64,000 bases of DNA from Streptomyces luteolus (GTDB taxonomy: Bacteria; Actinomycetota; Actinomycetes; Streptomycetales; Streptomycetaceae): positions 147,909 through 211,908 of the forward strand of contig NZ_JASCIS010000010.1 in the NCBI RefSeq assembly GCF_029968015.1, written 5' to 3'. Made by a program: the position numbers and the translations under genes. A model generated the notes under the pieces. It was not told the origin of the DNA. It was given only the letters and a program-made list of their open reading frames with translations, and made no database searches. Shown here in pieces: positions 16,911-24,114 of this stretch. How positions within the stretch are numbered: the first letter of the stretch is position 1; each line of letters opens with the position of its first letter.

Positions 16911-17804
16911 GTGAGCCCTTGCGACACCTCGTACGACAACCCCGTACGCGTCGGACTCGTCGGCGCCGGGCCCTGGGCGCGCGCCATGCACGCGCGCACC
17001 CTCGCCGCCGGGCCCGAGACCCGGCTGACGGCCGTGTGGGCGCGGCGCCAGGAGGCGGCGGCGGAGGTCGCCGCCGACCACGGCGCGGCAGCGGCCGCCA
17101 CCTTCGACGAACTCCTCGACCGCTGCGAGGCGGTGGCGTTCGCCGTACCGCCCGCCGTGCAGGCCGAGCTCGCGGTGCGCGCGGCGAAGGCGGGCAAGGC
17201 GCTGCTCCTGGAGAAGCCGCTCGGCCCGGACCTGGCCTCCGCCCGCCGCGTCACCGAGGCGATCGAGGACGCGGGCGTGGTCAGCCAGCTCGTCCTCACC
17301 AAGCGCTACCACCCCGCGACCCGTGAATTCCTCGCCCGCGCCGCCCGGTTGGAGGTCACCGGGGCCCGCTCCTGCTACCTCCACGGCGCGTTCCTCGGCG
17401 GCGACTTCGCGACGGCCTGGCGTCTGGAGCATGGCGCGCTCCTCGACCTCGGCCCGCACCTGCTCGACCTCCTCGACGCCGCCGTCGGCCCGATCGTTTC
17501 GGTGCGCGGCACCGGCGACCCGCGCCGCTGGATCGAGCTGACCTGCGAACACGAGAACGGGGCCGTCAGCCAGGCCTCCCTGTCCGGCACGGTCCGCCTC
17601 CCCAAGGCCCGTACCCGCATCGAACTCCTCGGCCCCGAAGAGGAGTTGGTCTACGACACGGGCTCACTCGACCACGAGGAGTGCTGGCCGGTTCTGCGCG
17701 CCGAGTTCGCGGCGGCCGTGCGCGCGGGGGCGAGCGGCCCGATCGACGCGCGGCGCGGGCTGCGCCTGCAAGAGCTGCTCGACCAGGCGGTGGCGGGAGG
17801 CTGA
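16911..17804 (+). CDS. Gfo/Idh/MocA-family oxidoreductase
   Basis: The GTG at 16911 follows GGAGA at good spacing and gives 297 residues. The Rossmann domain opens with VRVGLVGAGPWARAMHARTL, the family signature EKPLG appears near residue 103, and the C-terminal domain carries GALLDLGPHLLDLLD with the expected His. These enzymes oxidise or reduce sugars and cyclitols with NAD(P), often at C3. It is the last gene of the rightward operon. Together with the epimerase-like TIM barrel it could form an oxidise-then-rearrange route, which is inference. Confidence 0.88.
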   Translation: MSPCDTSYDNPVRVGLVGAGPWARAMHARTLAAGPETRLTAVWARRQEAAAEVAADHGAAAAATFDELLDRCEAVAFAVPPAVQAELAVRAAKAGKALLLEKPLGPDLASARRVTEAIEDAGVVSQLVLTKRYHPATREFLARAARLEVTGARSCYLHGAFLGGDFATAWRLEHGALLDLGPHLLDLLDAAVGPIVSVRGTGDPRRWIELTCEHENGAVSQASLSGTVRLPKARTRIELLGPEEELVYDTGSLDHEECWPVLRAEFAAAVRAGASGPIDARRGLRLQELLDQAVAGG

Positions 17805-17805
17805 G

Positions 17806-18013
17806 CTGGTCTGCTTGCCGCGCCCCGGAACGCCCGGGGCCAGGGCGGAGCCCAGCTCGGTCAGGTCGCCCCGGGTCAGGGCACCCGCCTCCAGGGCGTG
17901 GACGATCTCGCCGGACTCCTCCAGGATCGCGCCGAGTTCGTCGATGACGACGGTGCTCCCGGCGATCGGCCGGTCCCTCTCCTGCCCGAGCCCCGCCCGG
18001 ATGATTTCCCTCG
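17806..18013 (-). pseudogene. Ornithine cyclodeaminase fragment
   Basis: On the minus strand a frame reads AREIIRAGLGQERDRPIAGS, then a Val-Val-Ile-Asp-Glu block, EESGEIVHALEAGAL, and GRGKQTS. This resembles the C-terminal third of ornithine cyclodeaminase/mu-crystallin proteins, where a VVVD segment, an EEAGDL-like segment and a GR-(S/K) segment occur in that order. The frame then runs into the antisense of the oxidoreductase gene, with no N-terminal half upstream, so it is a broken remnant. The rest of the 459-bp gap to rsgA holds only the small ORF listed next and a hairpin. Confidence 0.45.
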
Positions 18014-18131
18014 CCCTCGCGGCGGAAAAACCGTTGGCGCGGGGGCAAGGGGGGTTTCTATCCTTGGGGTTGTTCCGAGGGGCCGCCTCCAGGTGGCCCC
18101 CACCGGCTGTGTGGACCAGGAGGTGTGACTG

Positions 18132-18203
18132 ATGGCTGTCGTTGCGGCGGGTGCTGCCCGCGTTCAGGAGTTCATCAATGCCGCCCCCGTGGTCACCGGC
18201 TGA
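18132..18203 (+). CDS. Small ORF of 23 codons with strong ribosome-binding site
   Basis: AGGAGG stands nine bases before an ATG that opens a 23-residue peptide, MAVVAAGAARVQEFINAAPV then VTG, and a TGA stop. It resembles no family I know. Its stop codon lies in the left arm of an inverted repeat (18189-18202 with 18234-18246), and rsgA starts 60 bp downstream. It could be a leader peptide for rsgA, an independent small protein or a chance ORF. The Shine-Dalgarno match is better than that of rsgA itself, which starts at a TTG. Confidence 0.4.
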   Translation: MAVVAAGAARVQEFINAAPVVTG

Positions 18204-18246
18204 ACCACCCACTGACACCGCACCGTTCGTGCGCAGCCGGGGCCAC
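18189..18246 (+). promoter_or_regulatory. Hairpin between small ORF and rsgA
   Basis: GTGGTCACCGGCTG (18189-18202) can pair with CAGCCGGGGCCAC (18234-18246) around a loop of about 31 bases. The left arm covers the stop codon of the small ORF, a geometry compatible with attenuation or a terminator. No T-run follows. Confidence 0.35.
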
Positions 18247-18263
18247 CCTGTGAAGGGTTCCCC

Positions 18264-19370
18264 TTGACTCTCTCTTCAGCTCGTTCCGCCCTGTCGCACC
18301 CGCTCTCCCCGTACGGCTGGGACGCCGCCCGGGAGGACGAGTTCGTCCCGTACGCCGAGCGGGGTCTCGTGCCCGGTCGGGTCGTGCGGGTCGATCGCGG
18401 CCAGTGCGATGTCGTCACCGCGGCCGGGACCGTGCGTGCCGACACCGAGTTCGTCGTGCCGCGCGACCCCGCCAAGGTCGTGTGCACCGGCGACTGGGCC
18501 GCCGTCGACCCGGACGGCGGCGACCCGGGGTACGTCCGTGCGCTCCTGGAGCGGCGCACCGCGTTCCTGCGCAACACCTCGTCCAAGCGGTCCGAGGGCC
18601 AGATCCTCGCCGCCAACGTCGACCACGCCGTGATCGCGGTCTCCCTGGCCGTCGAGCTGGACCTGGGCCGGATCGAACGGTTCCTCGCGCTCGCCTGGGA
18701 GTCCGGGGCCCAGCCGGTCGTCGTGCTCACCAAGGCCGACCTGGTGCCGGACCCCGTCACGCGCGGGCATCTCGTCGCCGACGTCGAGTCCGCCTCGCCC
18801 GGCGTGCAGGTGCTGCCCGTCAGCGCCACCGAGGGCGACGGCACCGAAGTGCTCGCGGCCGTCGTCGCGGGCGGCACCAGCGTGCTGCTCGGCCAGTCCG
18901 GCGCCGGGAAGTCCACGCTGGCCAACGCCCTGCTCGGGGCGGACGTGATGACGGTGCAGGCCGCCCGTGACGTCGACGGGAAGGGCCGGCACACCACGAC
19001 CACGCGGAATCTGCTCGTCCTGCCCGGCGGGGGCGTGCTGATCGACACCCCCGGGCTGCGCGGCGTGGGCCTGTGGGACGCCGAGTCGGGCGTCGGGCAG
19101 GTCTTCGCGGAGATCGAGGAACTGGCCGCCGACTGCCGGTTCCAGGACTGCGCGCACGAGGCGGAGCCGGGCTGCGCGGTGCTCGCGGCGCTCGACGACG
19201 GCACGCTGTCGGACCGGCGGCTGCACAGCTACCGCAAGCTGCTGCGCGAGAACCGGCGGATCGTCGCCAAGACGGACGCCCGGATGCGCGGCGAGATCCG
19301 CCGCGAGTGGCGCGTCAAGCAGGCGCAGGGCCGTGCCGCGATGGAGGCCAAGCGCGGCCGCAGGCACTGA
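18264..19370 (+). CDS. rsgA: Ribosome small subunit-dependent GTPase A
   Basis: This 368-residue circularly permuted GTPase acts in 30S subunit maturation. An N-terminal OB-like domain is followed by motifs in permuted order: TKAD (156-159, G4) before GQSGAGKST (210-218, G1), then DTPG (G3). The C-terminal zinc cluster is visible as CRFQDCAHEAEPGC. The start is a TTG behind GAAGGG; no in-frame ATG or GTG lies nearby upstream. A tandem hairpin array follows the stop codon. Confidence 0.92.
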   Translation: MTLSSARSALSHPLSPYGWDAAREDEFVPYAERGLVPGRVVRVDRGQCDVVTAAGTVRADTEFVVPRDPAKVVCTGDWAAVDPDGGDPGYVRALLERRTAFLRNTSSKRSEGQILAANVDHAVIAVSLAVELDLGRIERFLALAWESGAQPVVVLTKADLVPDPVTRGHLVADVESASPGVQVLPVSATEGDGTEVLAAVVAGGTSVLLGQSGAGKSTLANALLGADVMTVQAARDVDGKGRHTTTTRNLLVLPGGGVLIDTPGLRGVGLWDAESGVGQVFAEIEELAADCRFQDCAHEAEPGCAVLAALDDGTLSDRRLHSYRKLLRENRRIVAKTDARMRGEIRREWRVKQAQGRAAMEAKRGRRH

Positions 19371-19386
19371 CGGCGCGGAAGGCTTT

Positions 19387-19520
19387 CCGGTACGGGCGCG
19401 AAACCCGTACCGGAAGGACTTTCGGGTACGGGCACGAACCCGTACCGGAAGGACTTCGAGTACGGGGCGCGAAACCTGTACCGGAAGGACTTCGAGTACG
19501 GGGCGCGAAACCCGTACCCG
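19387..19520. repeat. Tandem hairpin array, about 36-bp unit, four copies
   Basis: Four imperfect units combine (C)GGTACGGG, a GCGAAA-type loop, CCCGTACCGG and an AAGGACTTC spacer. The first unit is a perfect 10-bp inverted repeat (CCGGTACGGG with CCCGTACCGG, 19387-19413). The array follows the rsgA stop and faces the convergent lipoprotein gene, so it may terminate transcription from both sides. The remaining ~100 bp to 19626 show nothing else. Confidence 0.75.
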
Positions 19521-19626
19521 AAGGGGCCGGTGCCTGGCCGGGCACCGGGGAGAGGGCCCGTCGGCCGGCTGTGGCGGCCTGGCCGGCGGGCCCGTTTCAC
19601 TTCTCCTGGAACGCGTTACCGGGCGG

Positions 19627-20151
19627 CTACTGGACGAAGCGGTAGCTGTGCCAGGCGTCGGCCTCCGGCGCGATGTCGCCGGTGCGCTTGCTGCCGAGGT
19701 ACTTGGACTCGCCGGTGCAGTCCGTGCCCACGTACACGGTCATGTCCGTCATCGTGTGGTTCTCGACCTTGCCCGCGCCGCCCTTCATCACGTGGCAGCC
19801 CTTGATGCTCGGGTTGGTCTCGGAGACGCCCTCGGCCTCCTCGCCGTGGCCGCCCGCAGCGGCAGCCTCCTCGCCGTGACCGCCGGCGCCGCCCTCGGCC
19901 TCCTCGCCGTGGCCCTCCTGCGCGGCCTCCTCGCCGTGACCGGCCTGCTCGTCCTTCGCGGCCTCGCCGTGGCCACCCTCACCGGCTTCGCCGTGGCCCT
20001 CGGCCGGAGCGGCGGCGACGGGCGTGTACGTCACGACGCCGACCGCGGCCTGGTCCTCGAAACCGCAGGCGGTGGCGGAGAGGGCGAGGAGCGCGGTGCC
20101 CGCGCAGAGGGCGGCGAGACGGCGCCGCTGGGGGCGGACGGAAGCAGACAT
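19627..20151 (-). CDS. Lipoprotein with histidine-containing GHGE repeats
   Basis: From the ATG at 20151 the protein has 174 residues. An Arg-rich n-region and a hydrophobic stretch lead to LSATAC, with Cys29 as the probable lipid anchor. The centre (about residues 55-110) is a low-complexity region with six GHGE(A/E) units, rich in Glu and His. The C-terminal part has two cysteines (KGCHVMKG and GTDCTG) and ends YRFVQ. The repeats might bind a transition metal outside the cell, which is inference from composition. I do not recognise a characterised family. The gene converges with rsgA and diverges from the ada gene. Confidence 0.75.
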   Translation of the reverse strand: MSASVRPQRRRLAALCAGTALLALSATACGFEDQAAVGVVTYTPVAAAPAEGHGEAGEGGHGEAAKDEQAGHGEEAAQEGHGEEAEGGAGGHGEEAAAAGGHGEEAEGVSETNPSIKGCHVMKGGAGKVENHTMTDMTVYVGTDCTGESKYLGSKRTGDIAPEADAWHSYRFVQ

Positions 20152-20314
20152 GGCAGGTCCTGTTCTGGCAACGACTGACAACGGCTGGCAAGGCTGGTAC
20201 TCACCGGCAAGGTCCGGTACTCAGCGGCACTCAGTGTCGCCCACCGGCCTCGCCCGCACGCGCGCGGGGTCGGTGGGCAGGGACCACGGGCGACGGCGCC
20301 CCGGTGAGTCTGCG

Positions 20315-20340
20315 CCACTTTGCCCGGTCACTTTGCCCGC
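20315..20340. repeat. 13-bp direct repeat upstream of the lipoprotein and ada genes
   Basis: CACTTTGCCCGGT is followed at once by CACTTTGCCCGCT. The pair lies in the 312-bp divergent region between the lipoprotein (start 20151) and the ada-alkA gene (start 20464). It is a possible regulator site. Nothing else clear is seen in this intergenic stretch. Confidence 0.4.
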
Positions 20341-20463
20341 TCTTTACGTCAAAAGCAAAGTCGGATCAACGCACCGACACCCCCGAACCAACGCACCCGT
20401 ACCCCGAACGTCGTGTCCGAATACCGCCAGCCGCCGTGTGAGGCCGAGGCGCACACTGGACCC

Positions 20464-21933
20464 GTGATCGATGAAGAGACCGGATACGAGGCGGTGCGCA
20501 GCCGCGATGCCCGCTTCGACGGGGAGTTCTTCTTCGCCGTCGAGACCACCGGCATCTACTGCCGGCCCAGCTGCCCCGCCGTCACCCCGAAGCGGAAGAA
20601 CGTCCACTTCTACCCGACGGCCGCAGCCGCCCAGGGCCAGGGCTACCGCGCCTGCCGCCGCTGCCGCCCCGACGCGGTCCCCGGCTCCGCCGAGTGGAAC
20701 GTACGGGCCGACGTCGTGGGCCGCGCCATGCGCATGATCGGCGACGGCGTCGTGGACCGCGAAGGCGTTCCCGGCCTCGCCCTGCGGCTCGGCTACAGCG
20801 CGCGGCAGGTGCAGCGCCAGCTCACCGCCGAGGTGGGCGCGGGCCCGGTCGCGCTCGCCCGCGCGCAGCGCGCGCACACCGCGCGGCTGCTGCTGCAGAC
20901 GACGCGGCTGCCCGTCACCGACATCGCGTTCGCGGCGGGCTTCGCGAGCGTGCGGCAGTTCAACGAGACGATCCGGCAGATCTACGCCCGCACCCCCACC
21001 GCCCTGCGCGCCGAGGCGGCCACGAAGCTGCCGCCCGCCCCGGCGGCCCCGGCGGACGTACCGCCCGCCGATGGCCCCGGCCACCTCGCCGGTGTGCCGT
21101 TGCGCCTCGCGTACCGCGAGCCGTACCACCGCCCGGCGATCTTCGAGCGGCTCGCGGCCGAAGTGGTCGCCGGCATCGAGGAGTTGACCGGCCCGCCGGG
21201 CGCCCGCACCTACCGGCGTACGCTGCGGCTCCCGCACGGCCAGGGCATCGTCGCCGTCGACGAGGCGGCGGCCGGGCCCTGGTTCGACGCCCGGCTGCAC
21301 CTCACCGACCTGCGCGACCTGACCACCGCCGTGCAGCGCCTGCGCCGCCTGTTCGACCTCGACGCCGACCCGCAGGCCGTCGACGAACGCCTCGGCGCCG
21401 AACCCGAGCTCGCCGCGCTCGTCGCCGCCCGCCCCGGCCTTCGCTCGCCGGGCGCCGCCGACGCGGAGGAGTGCGCCGTCCGCGCGGTCGTCGGGAGTGC
21501 GGAGGCCGCGCGGCTTGTCGCCGAGCACGGTCGGCCGCTCGATGTGCCTTGTGGGGCGCTCACCCATGTCTTCCCCGAGCCGAAGGTGCTCGCGGCACAC
21601 CTGCCGCTGGCGGCCGCGCTTGAGGACGGTTCCGTACGCCTCGACACCGGCGCCGACCGCGACGACGCCGAGCAGGCGCTGCGCGCGGTGCCCGGGGTGG
21701 ACGCGGCCACGGCGGCCTACATCCGGATGCGCGCCCTCGGCGACCCCGACGTGGCCGTGCCGGGCCGCCCGGCCCGCGACGCCTGGCGCCCGTGGCGCTC
21801 GTACGCCCTCCAACACCTGTGGGCCGACGGAGAGTCGCAGCCGGTCCCCGACCGCACACCCATCCCGACTCCTGCTTCCGCTTCCACTTCAGCCTCCGCT
21901 TCCGCCTTCACCTCCGACCTGGAGCAGCCGTGA
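20464..21933 (+). CDS. Ada-AlkA fusion: methyl-phosphotriester sensor, AraC regulator and degenerate 3-methyladenine glycosylase
   Basis: Starting at GTG 20464 the protein has 489 residues. The Ada N-domain has the four zinc cysteines (C33, C37, C64, C67; YCRPSC and ACRRC). An AraC-type helix-turn-helix domain follows (about 85-180), then an AlkA-like glycosylase domain to about 475. In that domain the helix-hairpin-helix LRAVPGVDAATAAYIRMRAL and the later WRPWRSYALQHLW are present. The segment normally between them, which carries the catalytic Asp, is cut down to about a dozen residues (VPGRPARDA). The regulator half looks intact. A Thr/Ser/Ala-rich tail ends the protein, and ogt overlaps its stop. 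Confidence 0.88.
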   Translation: MIDEETGYEAVRSRDARFDGEFFFAVETTGIYCRPSCPAVTPKRKNVHFYPTAAAAQGQGYRACRRCRPDAVPGSAEWNVRADVVGRAMRMIGDGVVDREGVPGLALRLGYSARQVQRQLTAEVGAGPVALARAQRAHTARLLLQTTRLPVTDIAFAAGFASVRQFNETIRQIYARTPTALRAEAATKLPPAPAAPADVPPADGPGHLAGVPLRLAYREPYHRPAIFERLAAEVVAGIEELTGPPGARTYRRTLRLPHGQGIVAVDEAAAGPWFDARLHLTDLRDLTTAVQRLRRLFDLDADPQAVDERLGAEPELAALVAARPGLRSPGAADAEECAVRAVVGSAEAARLVAEHGRPLDVPCGALTHVFPEPKVLAAHLPLAAALEDGSVRLDTGADRDDAEQALRAVPGVDAATAAYIRMRALGDPDVAVPGRPARDAWRPWRSYALQHLWADGESQPVPDRTPIPTPASASTSASASAFTSDLEQP

Positions 21934-22415
21934 CGACCACGTACTACACCACCTTCGACAGCCCGCTCGGCGAGCTGCTTCTCACCGGGGACGGCTCGGG
22001 CGCGCTCAGCTCGCTCTCCGTCCCCGGCCAGAAGGGCGGCCGCACGGTCCAGGCGGACTGGCGCCGCGACCCCGCCGCGTTCACCGAGGCGACAGAGCAG
22101 CTGCGGGCCTACTTCGCCGGGGAGTTGAAGGAGTTCCACCTGACGTTCCGCACCGAGGGCACGGAGTTCAGGGAGCGCGTGTGGGCGGCCCTGGAGGCGG
22201 TCCCGTACGGCGCCACGACCAGCTACGGCGCACTCGCGGCCACGATCGGAGCCTCCCGCGCCGCGGTTCGGGCGGTCGGCGGAGCCATCGGGGCCAACCC
22301 CCTCCTGATCGTCCGCCCCTGCCACCGCGTCATCGGCGCGGACGGGTCGCTCACGGGGTACGCGGGCGGCCTGGAGCGGAAGCGGCAGCTGCTCGGCCTT
22401 GAGGGCGTGCTCTGA
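21930..22415 (+). CDS. ogt: Methylated-DNA--protein-cysteine methyltransferase
   Basis: The GTG at 21930 overlaps the stop of the Ada-AlkA gene (GTGA), so translation is coupled. The 161-residue protein has the O6-alkylguanine alkyltransferase signature PCHRVIG with acceptor Cys131, and the DNA-binding helix region ASRAAVRAVGGAIGANP. It takes O6-alkyl groups from guanine onto its own cysteine. Pairing with the Ada-type activator is the normal adaptive response arrangement. Confidence 0.95.
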   Translation: MTTTYYTTFDSPLGELLLTGDGSGALSSLSVPGQKGGRTVQADWRRDPAAFTEATEQLRAYFAGELKEFHLTFRTEGTEFRERVWAALEAVPYGATTSYGALAATIGASRAAVRAVGGAIGANPLLIVRPCHRVIGADGSLTGYAGGLERKRQLLGLEGVL

Positions 22416-22416
22416 T

Positions 22417-22494
22417 CCGTGCCGGACGTACGGAGCGGGGACCCGTGCCGGACGTACGGAGCGGGAACCCGTGCCGGACGTACGGAGCGGGAGC
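22417..22494. repeat. 26-bp tandem repeat, three copies
   Basis: CCGTGCCGGACGTACGGAGC plus GGGAA-type ends recurs at 22417, 22443 and 22469, directly after the ogt stop. It separates ogt from the convergent DUF456 gene. No function is visible; each unit contains the short palindrome GACGTAC-like core. Confidence 0.75.
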
Positions 22495-22525
22495 CGGGTC
22501 CTCCGACGGGCGGGGGACTTGGACC

Positions 22526-23008
22526 TCAGCCCCAGATCAGCACCCCCACCCACGCCCCCACGCTCAGCAGGCACGCGAAGAGTTCCACCAGGACGCTCGT
22601 GCCGATGGCCCGCATCGCCGCACGGGTCGACGACCAGGCCGCGCCGTGGCTGCCGAGGCGGAGGCGTTCCGTGAGGTAGACGCCGCCGATGAAGCCCGGC
22701 ACCGAGCCGATCACCGGGACGACGACGAACCCCACCAGCGCGCCGAGGCCCGCGCACACCACCATGCGGCGGGTGATGCCCACGCCCTGGATGCGGCGCT
22801 GGGGCAGCCGCCAGCGGATCGCTTGCTGCAGGAGCAGCAGGGCCGTCGCCCCGACGAGCAGGCCCCAAGCCACCCCCGACTGGTCGAGCAGCGCCCACCA
22901 CGCCACCCCGCCCCACACCAGGAGCGATCCGGGCACGCCCGGGATCAGCACGCCGCAGAGGCCGAGCAGCAGCACCGCCCCGACCAGCAGCAGCTCCCAC
23001 ACGCCCAT
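22526..23008 (-). CDS. DUF456 family membrane protein
   Basis: The ATG at 23008 (MGVWELLLVG) gives 160 residues. The family pattern is clear: GLCGVLIPGVPGSLLVW with the conserved PGVPG, then two to three more helices and the second glycine-rich turn VPVIGSVPGFIGG. The biochemical role is unknown. The gene lies 18 bp downstream of the end inferred for the TrmB/LuxR-like regulator and could be co-transcribed with it. Confidence 0.85.
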   Translation of the reverse strand: MGVWELLLVGAVLLLGLCGVLIPGVPGSLLVWGGVAWWALLDQSGVAWGLLVGATALLLLQQAIRWRLPQRRIQGVGITRRMVVCAGLGALVGFVVVPVIGSVPGFIGGVYLTERLRLGSHGAAWSSTRAAMRAIGTSVLVELFACLLSVGAWVGVLIWG

Positions 23009-23025
23009 CTGCCCAGCGTGCAGGA

Positions 23026-24026
23026 CTACCGGGCGCTCCGCCCCCGGACCCCCGCTCGTACGCATGCCACCCCAGCTGCAGCCGCGTCGTCACGCCCGCC
23101 AATCCCATGAGGCCCTTCACGCGGCGCTGGACCGTGCGCAGGCCGAGGTCGAGCTGCTTGGCGACGCTGGCGTCGGTCAGGCCGGCCAGGAGCAGGGAGA
23201 GGATCTCCAGGTCCGTGCCGTCGGGTTCGCCCGGGCCGGTCTCCGTGACCGTGCCGCCCTCGCCCAGGCGCAGCGGCAGCGCCTGCTCCCACACCGCCTC
23301 GAAGAGGCCGGTCAGCGATTCGAGGAGCCCGCTCGCGTGCACGACAAGCGCGGCCGGTTCGGACGGGCGGCCGGCCGTACGGGACGTCAGCGGCACCATC
23401 GCGAGCTGACCGTCGGCCACCACCAGCTTCGTGGGGACCCGGTCGACGATCCGGACCTGCTCGTCCCGGCCGAGCGCCGCCGACATCTCCAGCAGTCCGT
23501 TCGGCAGCGAGAGCACGTCCCGCTCCACCACCACGCGGTACCGCACGCCGCGCTCCGCCGCCTGCTCCTCGGCATCGTTGTCAGTCCCGGCCACGACGGC
23601 CGGGCGACCGGTGACCAGGGCGCACACCTCGCGGCTCGCGCCCAGCTGGAGTTGCAGGAAGCGCTGGGCGACGGCGCCCGCGCCGGTCACCACCTCGACC
23701 AGGTCGTGCGCGCTGGGCTCGGTGGCCTGTGCGCGGTACTCCTCCGCGAGGAGGACCGCCGCCAGCTCCGCCTGCTCCAGCTCGTGCCGCTGCTGCGTGA
23801 GGAGCGCCCCGAGCGCCACCCCGGGCGGGGCCGCCACCCAGCGGCCGGCCCGCGCCGAGGACTGCGCCGCGAGCCCCTGCTGTTCGAGCCGGCGCACCGC
23901 CCGCTCCGTGTCGCTCTCCCCGAGCCCGATCCTGGCGGCGAGGTCGGCCACCTCGGCGGCACCGAGCGACACCAGCGCGCGGTACGCCGACTCCTGCACG
24001 TCGTCCAGACCTATGGCACCCAACAT
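23026..24026 (-). CDS. TrmB/LuxR-like regulator with a probable frame break at its 3' end
   Basis: From the ATG at 24026 a TrmB-type winged helix (about residues 8-80, VADLAARIGLGESDTERAVRRL) is followed by a sensor-like middle. A LuxR-type helix-turn-helix lies at about 285-325 (LLLAGLTDASVAKQLDLGLRTVQ). After GWHAYERG the frame stays open for some 440 more codons, antisense to ogt and ada, which is not credible. One extra G in the G run at about 23049-23053 would give YERGVRGRSAR and a TAG at 23026, the expected length near 333 residues. The listed end assumes that correction. The target genes are unknown. Confidence 0.7.
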
Positions 24027-24044
24027 GGGCCGCTGCCCCTCCCC

Positions 24045-24098
24045 ACTGCCGTAACTGCCGTAACTGCCGTAACTGCCGTAACTGCCGTAACTGCCGTA
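24045..24098. repeat. 9-bp tandem repeat, six copies, before the regulator start
   Basis: ACTGCCGTA is repeated six times without change just upstream of the ATG at 24026. The last copy overlaps the inverted repeat GTACGAC-N5-GTCGTAC (24096-24114), which could be an autoregulatory operator. The rest of the 573-bp gap to 24600 (24115-24599) has no convincing gene on either strand. Confidence 0.8.
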
Positions 24099-24114
24099 CG
24101 ACGACCGGTCGTAC
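24096..24114. promoter_or_regulatory. Inverted repeat upstream of the TrmB/LuxR-like regulator
   Basis: GTACGAC and GTCGTAC are perfect 7-bp arms around a 5-bp spacer, about 70-88 bp upstream of the start codon at 24026. It may be a site for autoregulation. Confidence 0.4.

Noticed and set aside
18264..19370. Antibiotic or other specialised-metabolite gene cluster anywhere in the window
   Set aside because: No polyketide, peptide synthetase, terpene or RiPP core enzyme is seen; the acyl-CoA synthetases lack carrier-protein partners.
21717..24026. 769-residue regulator
   Set aside because: The C-terminal 440 residues are antisense to ogt and ada or overlap DUF456 in another frame; a one-base shift in a G run gives the normal length.
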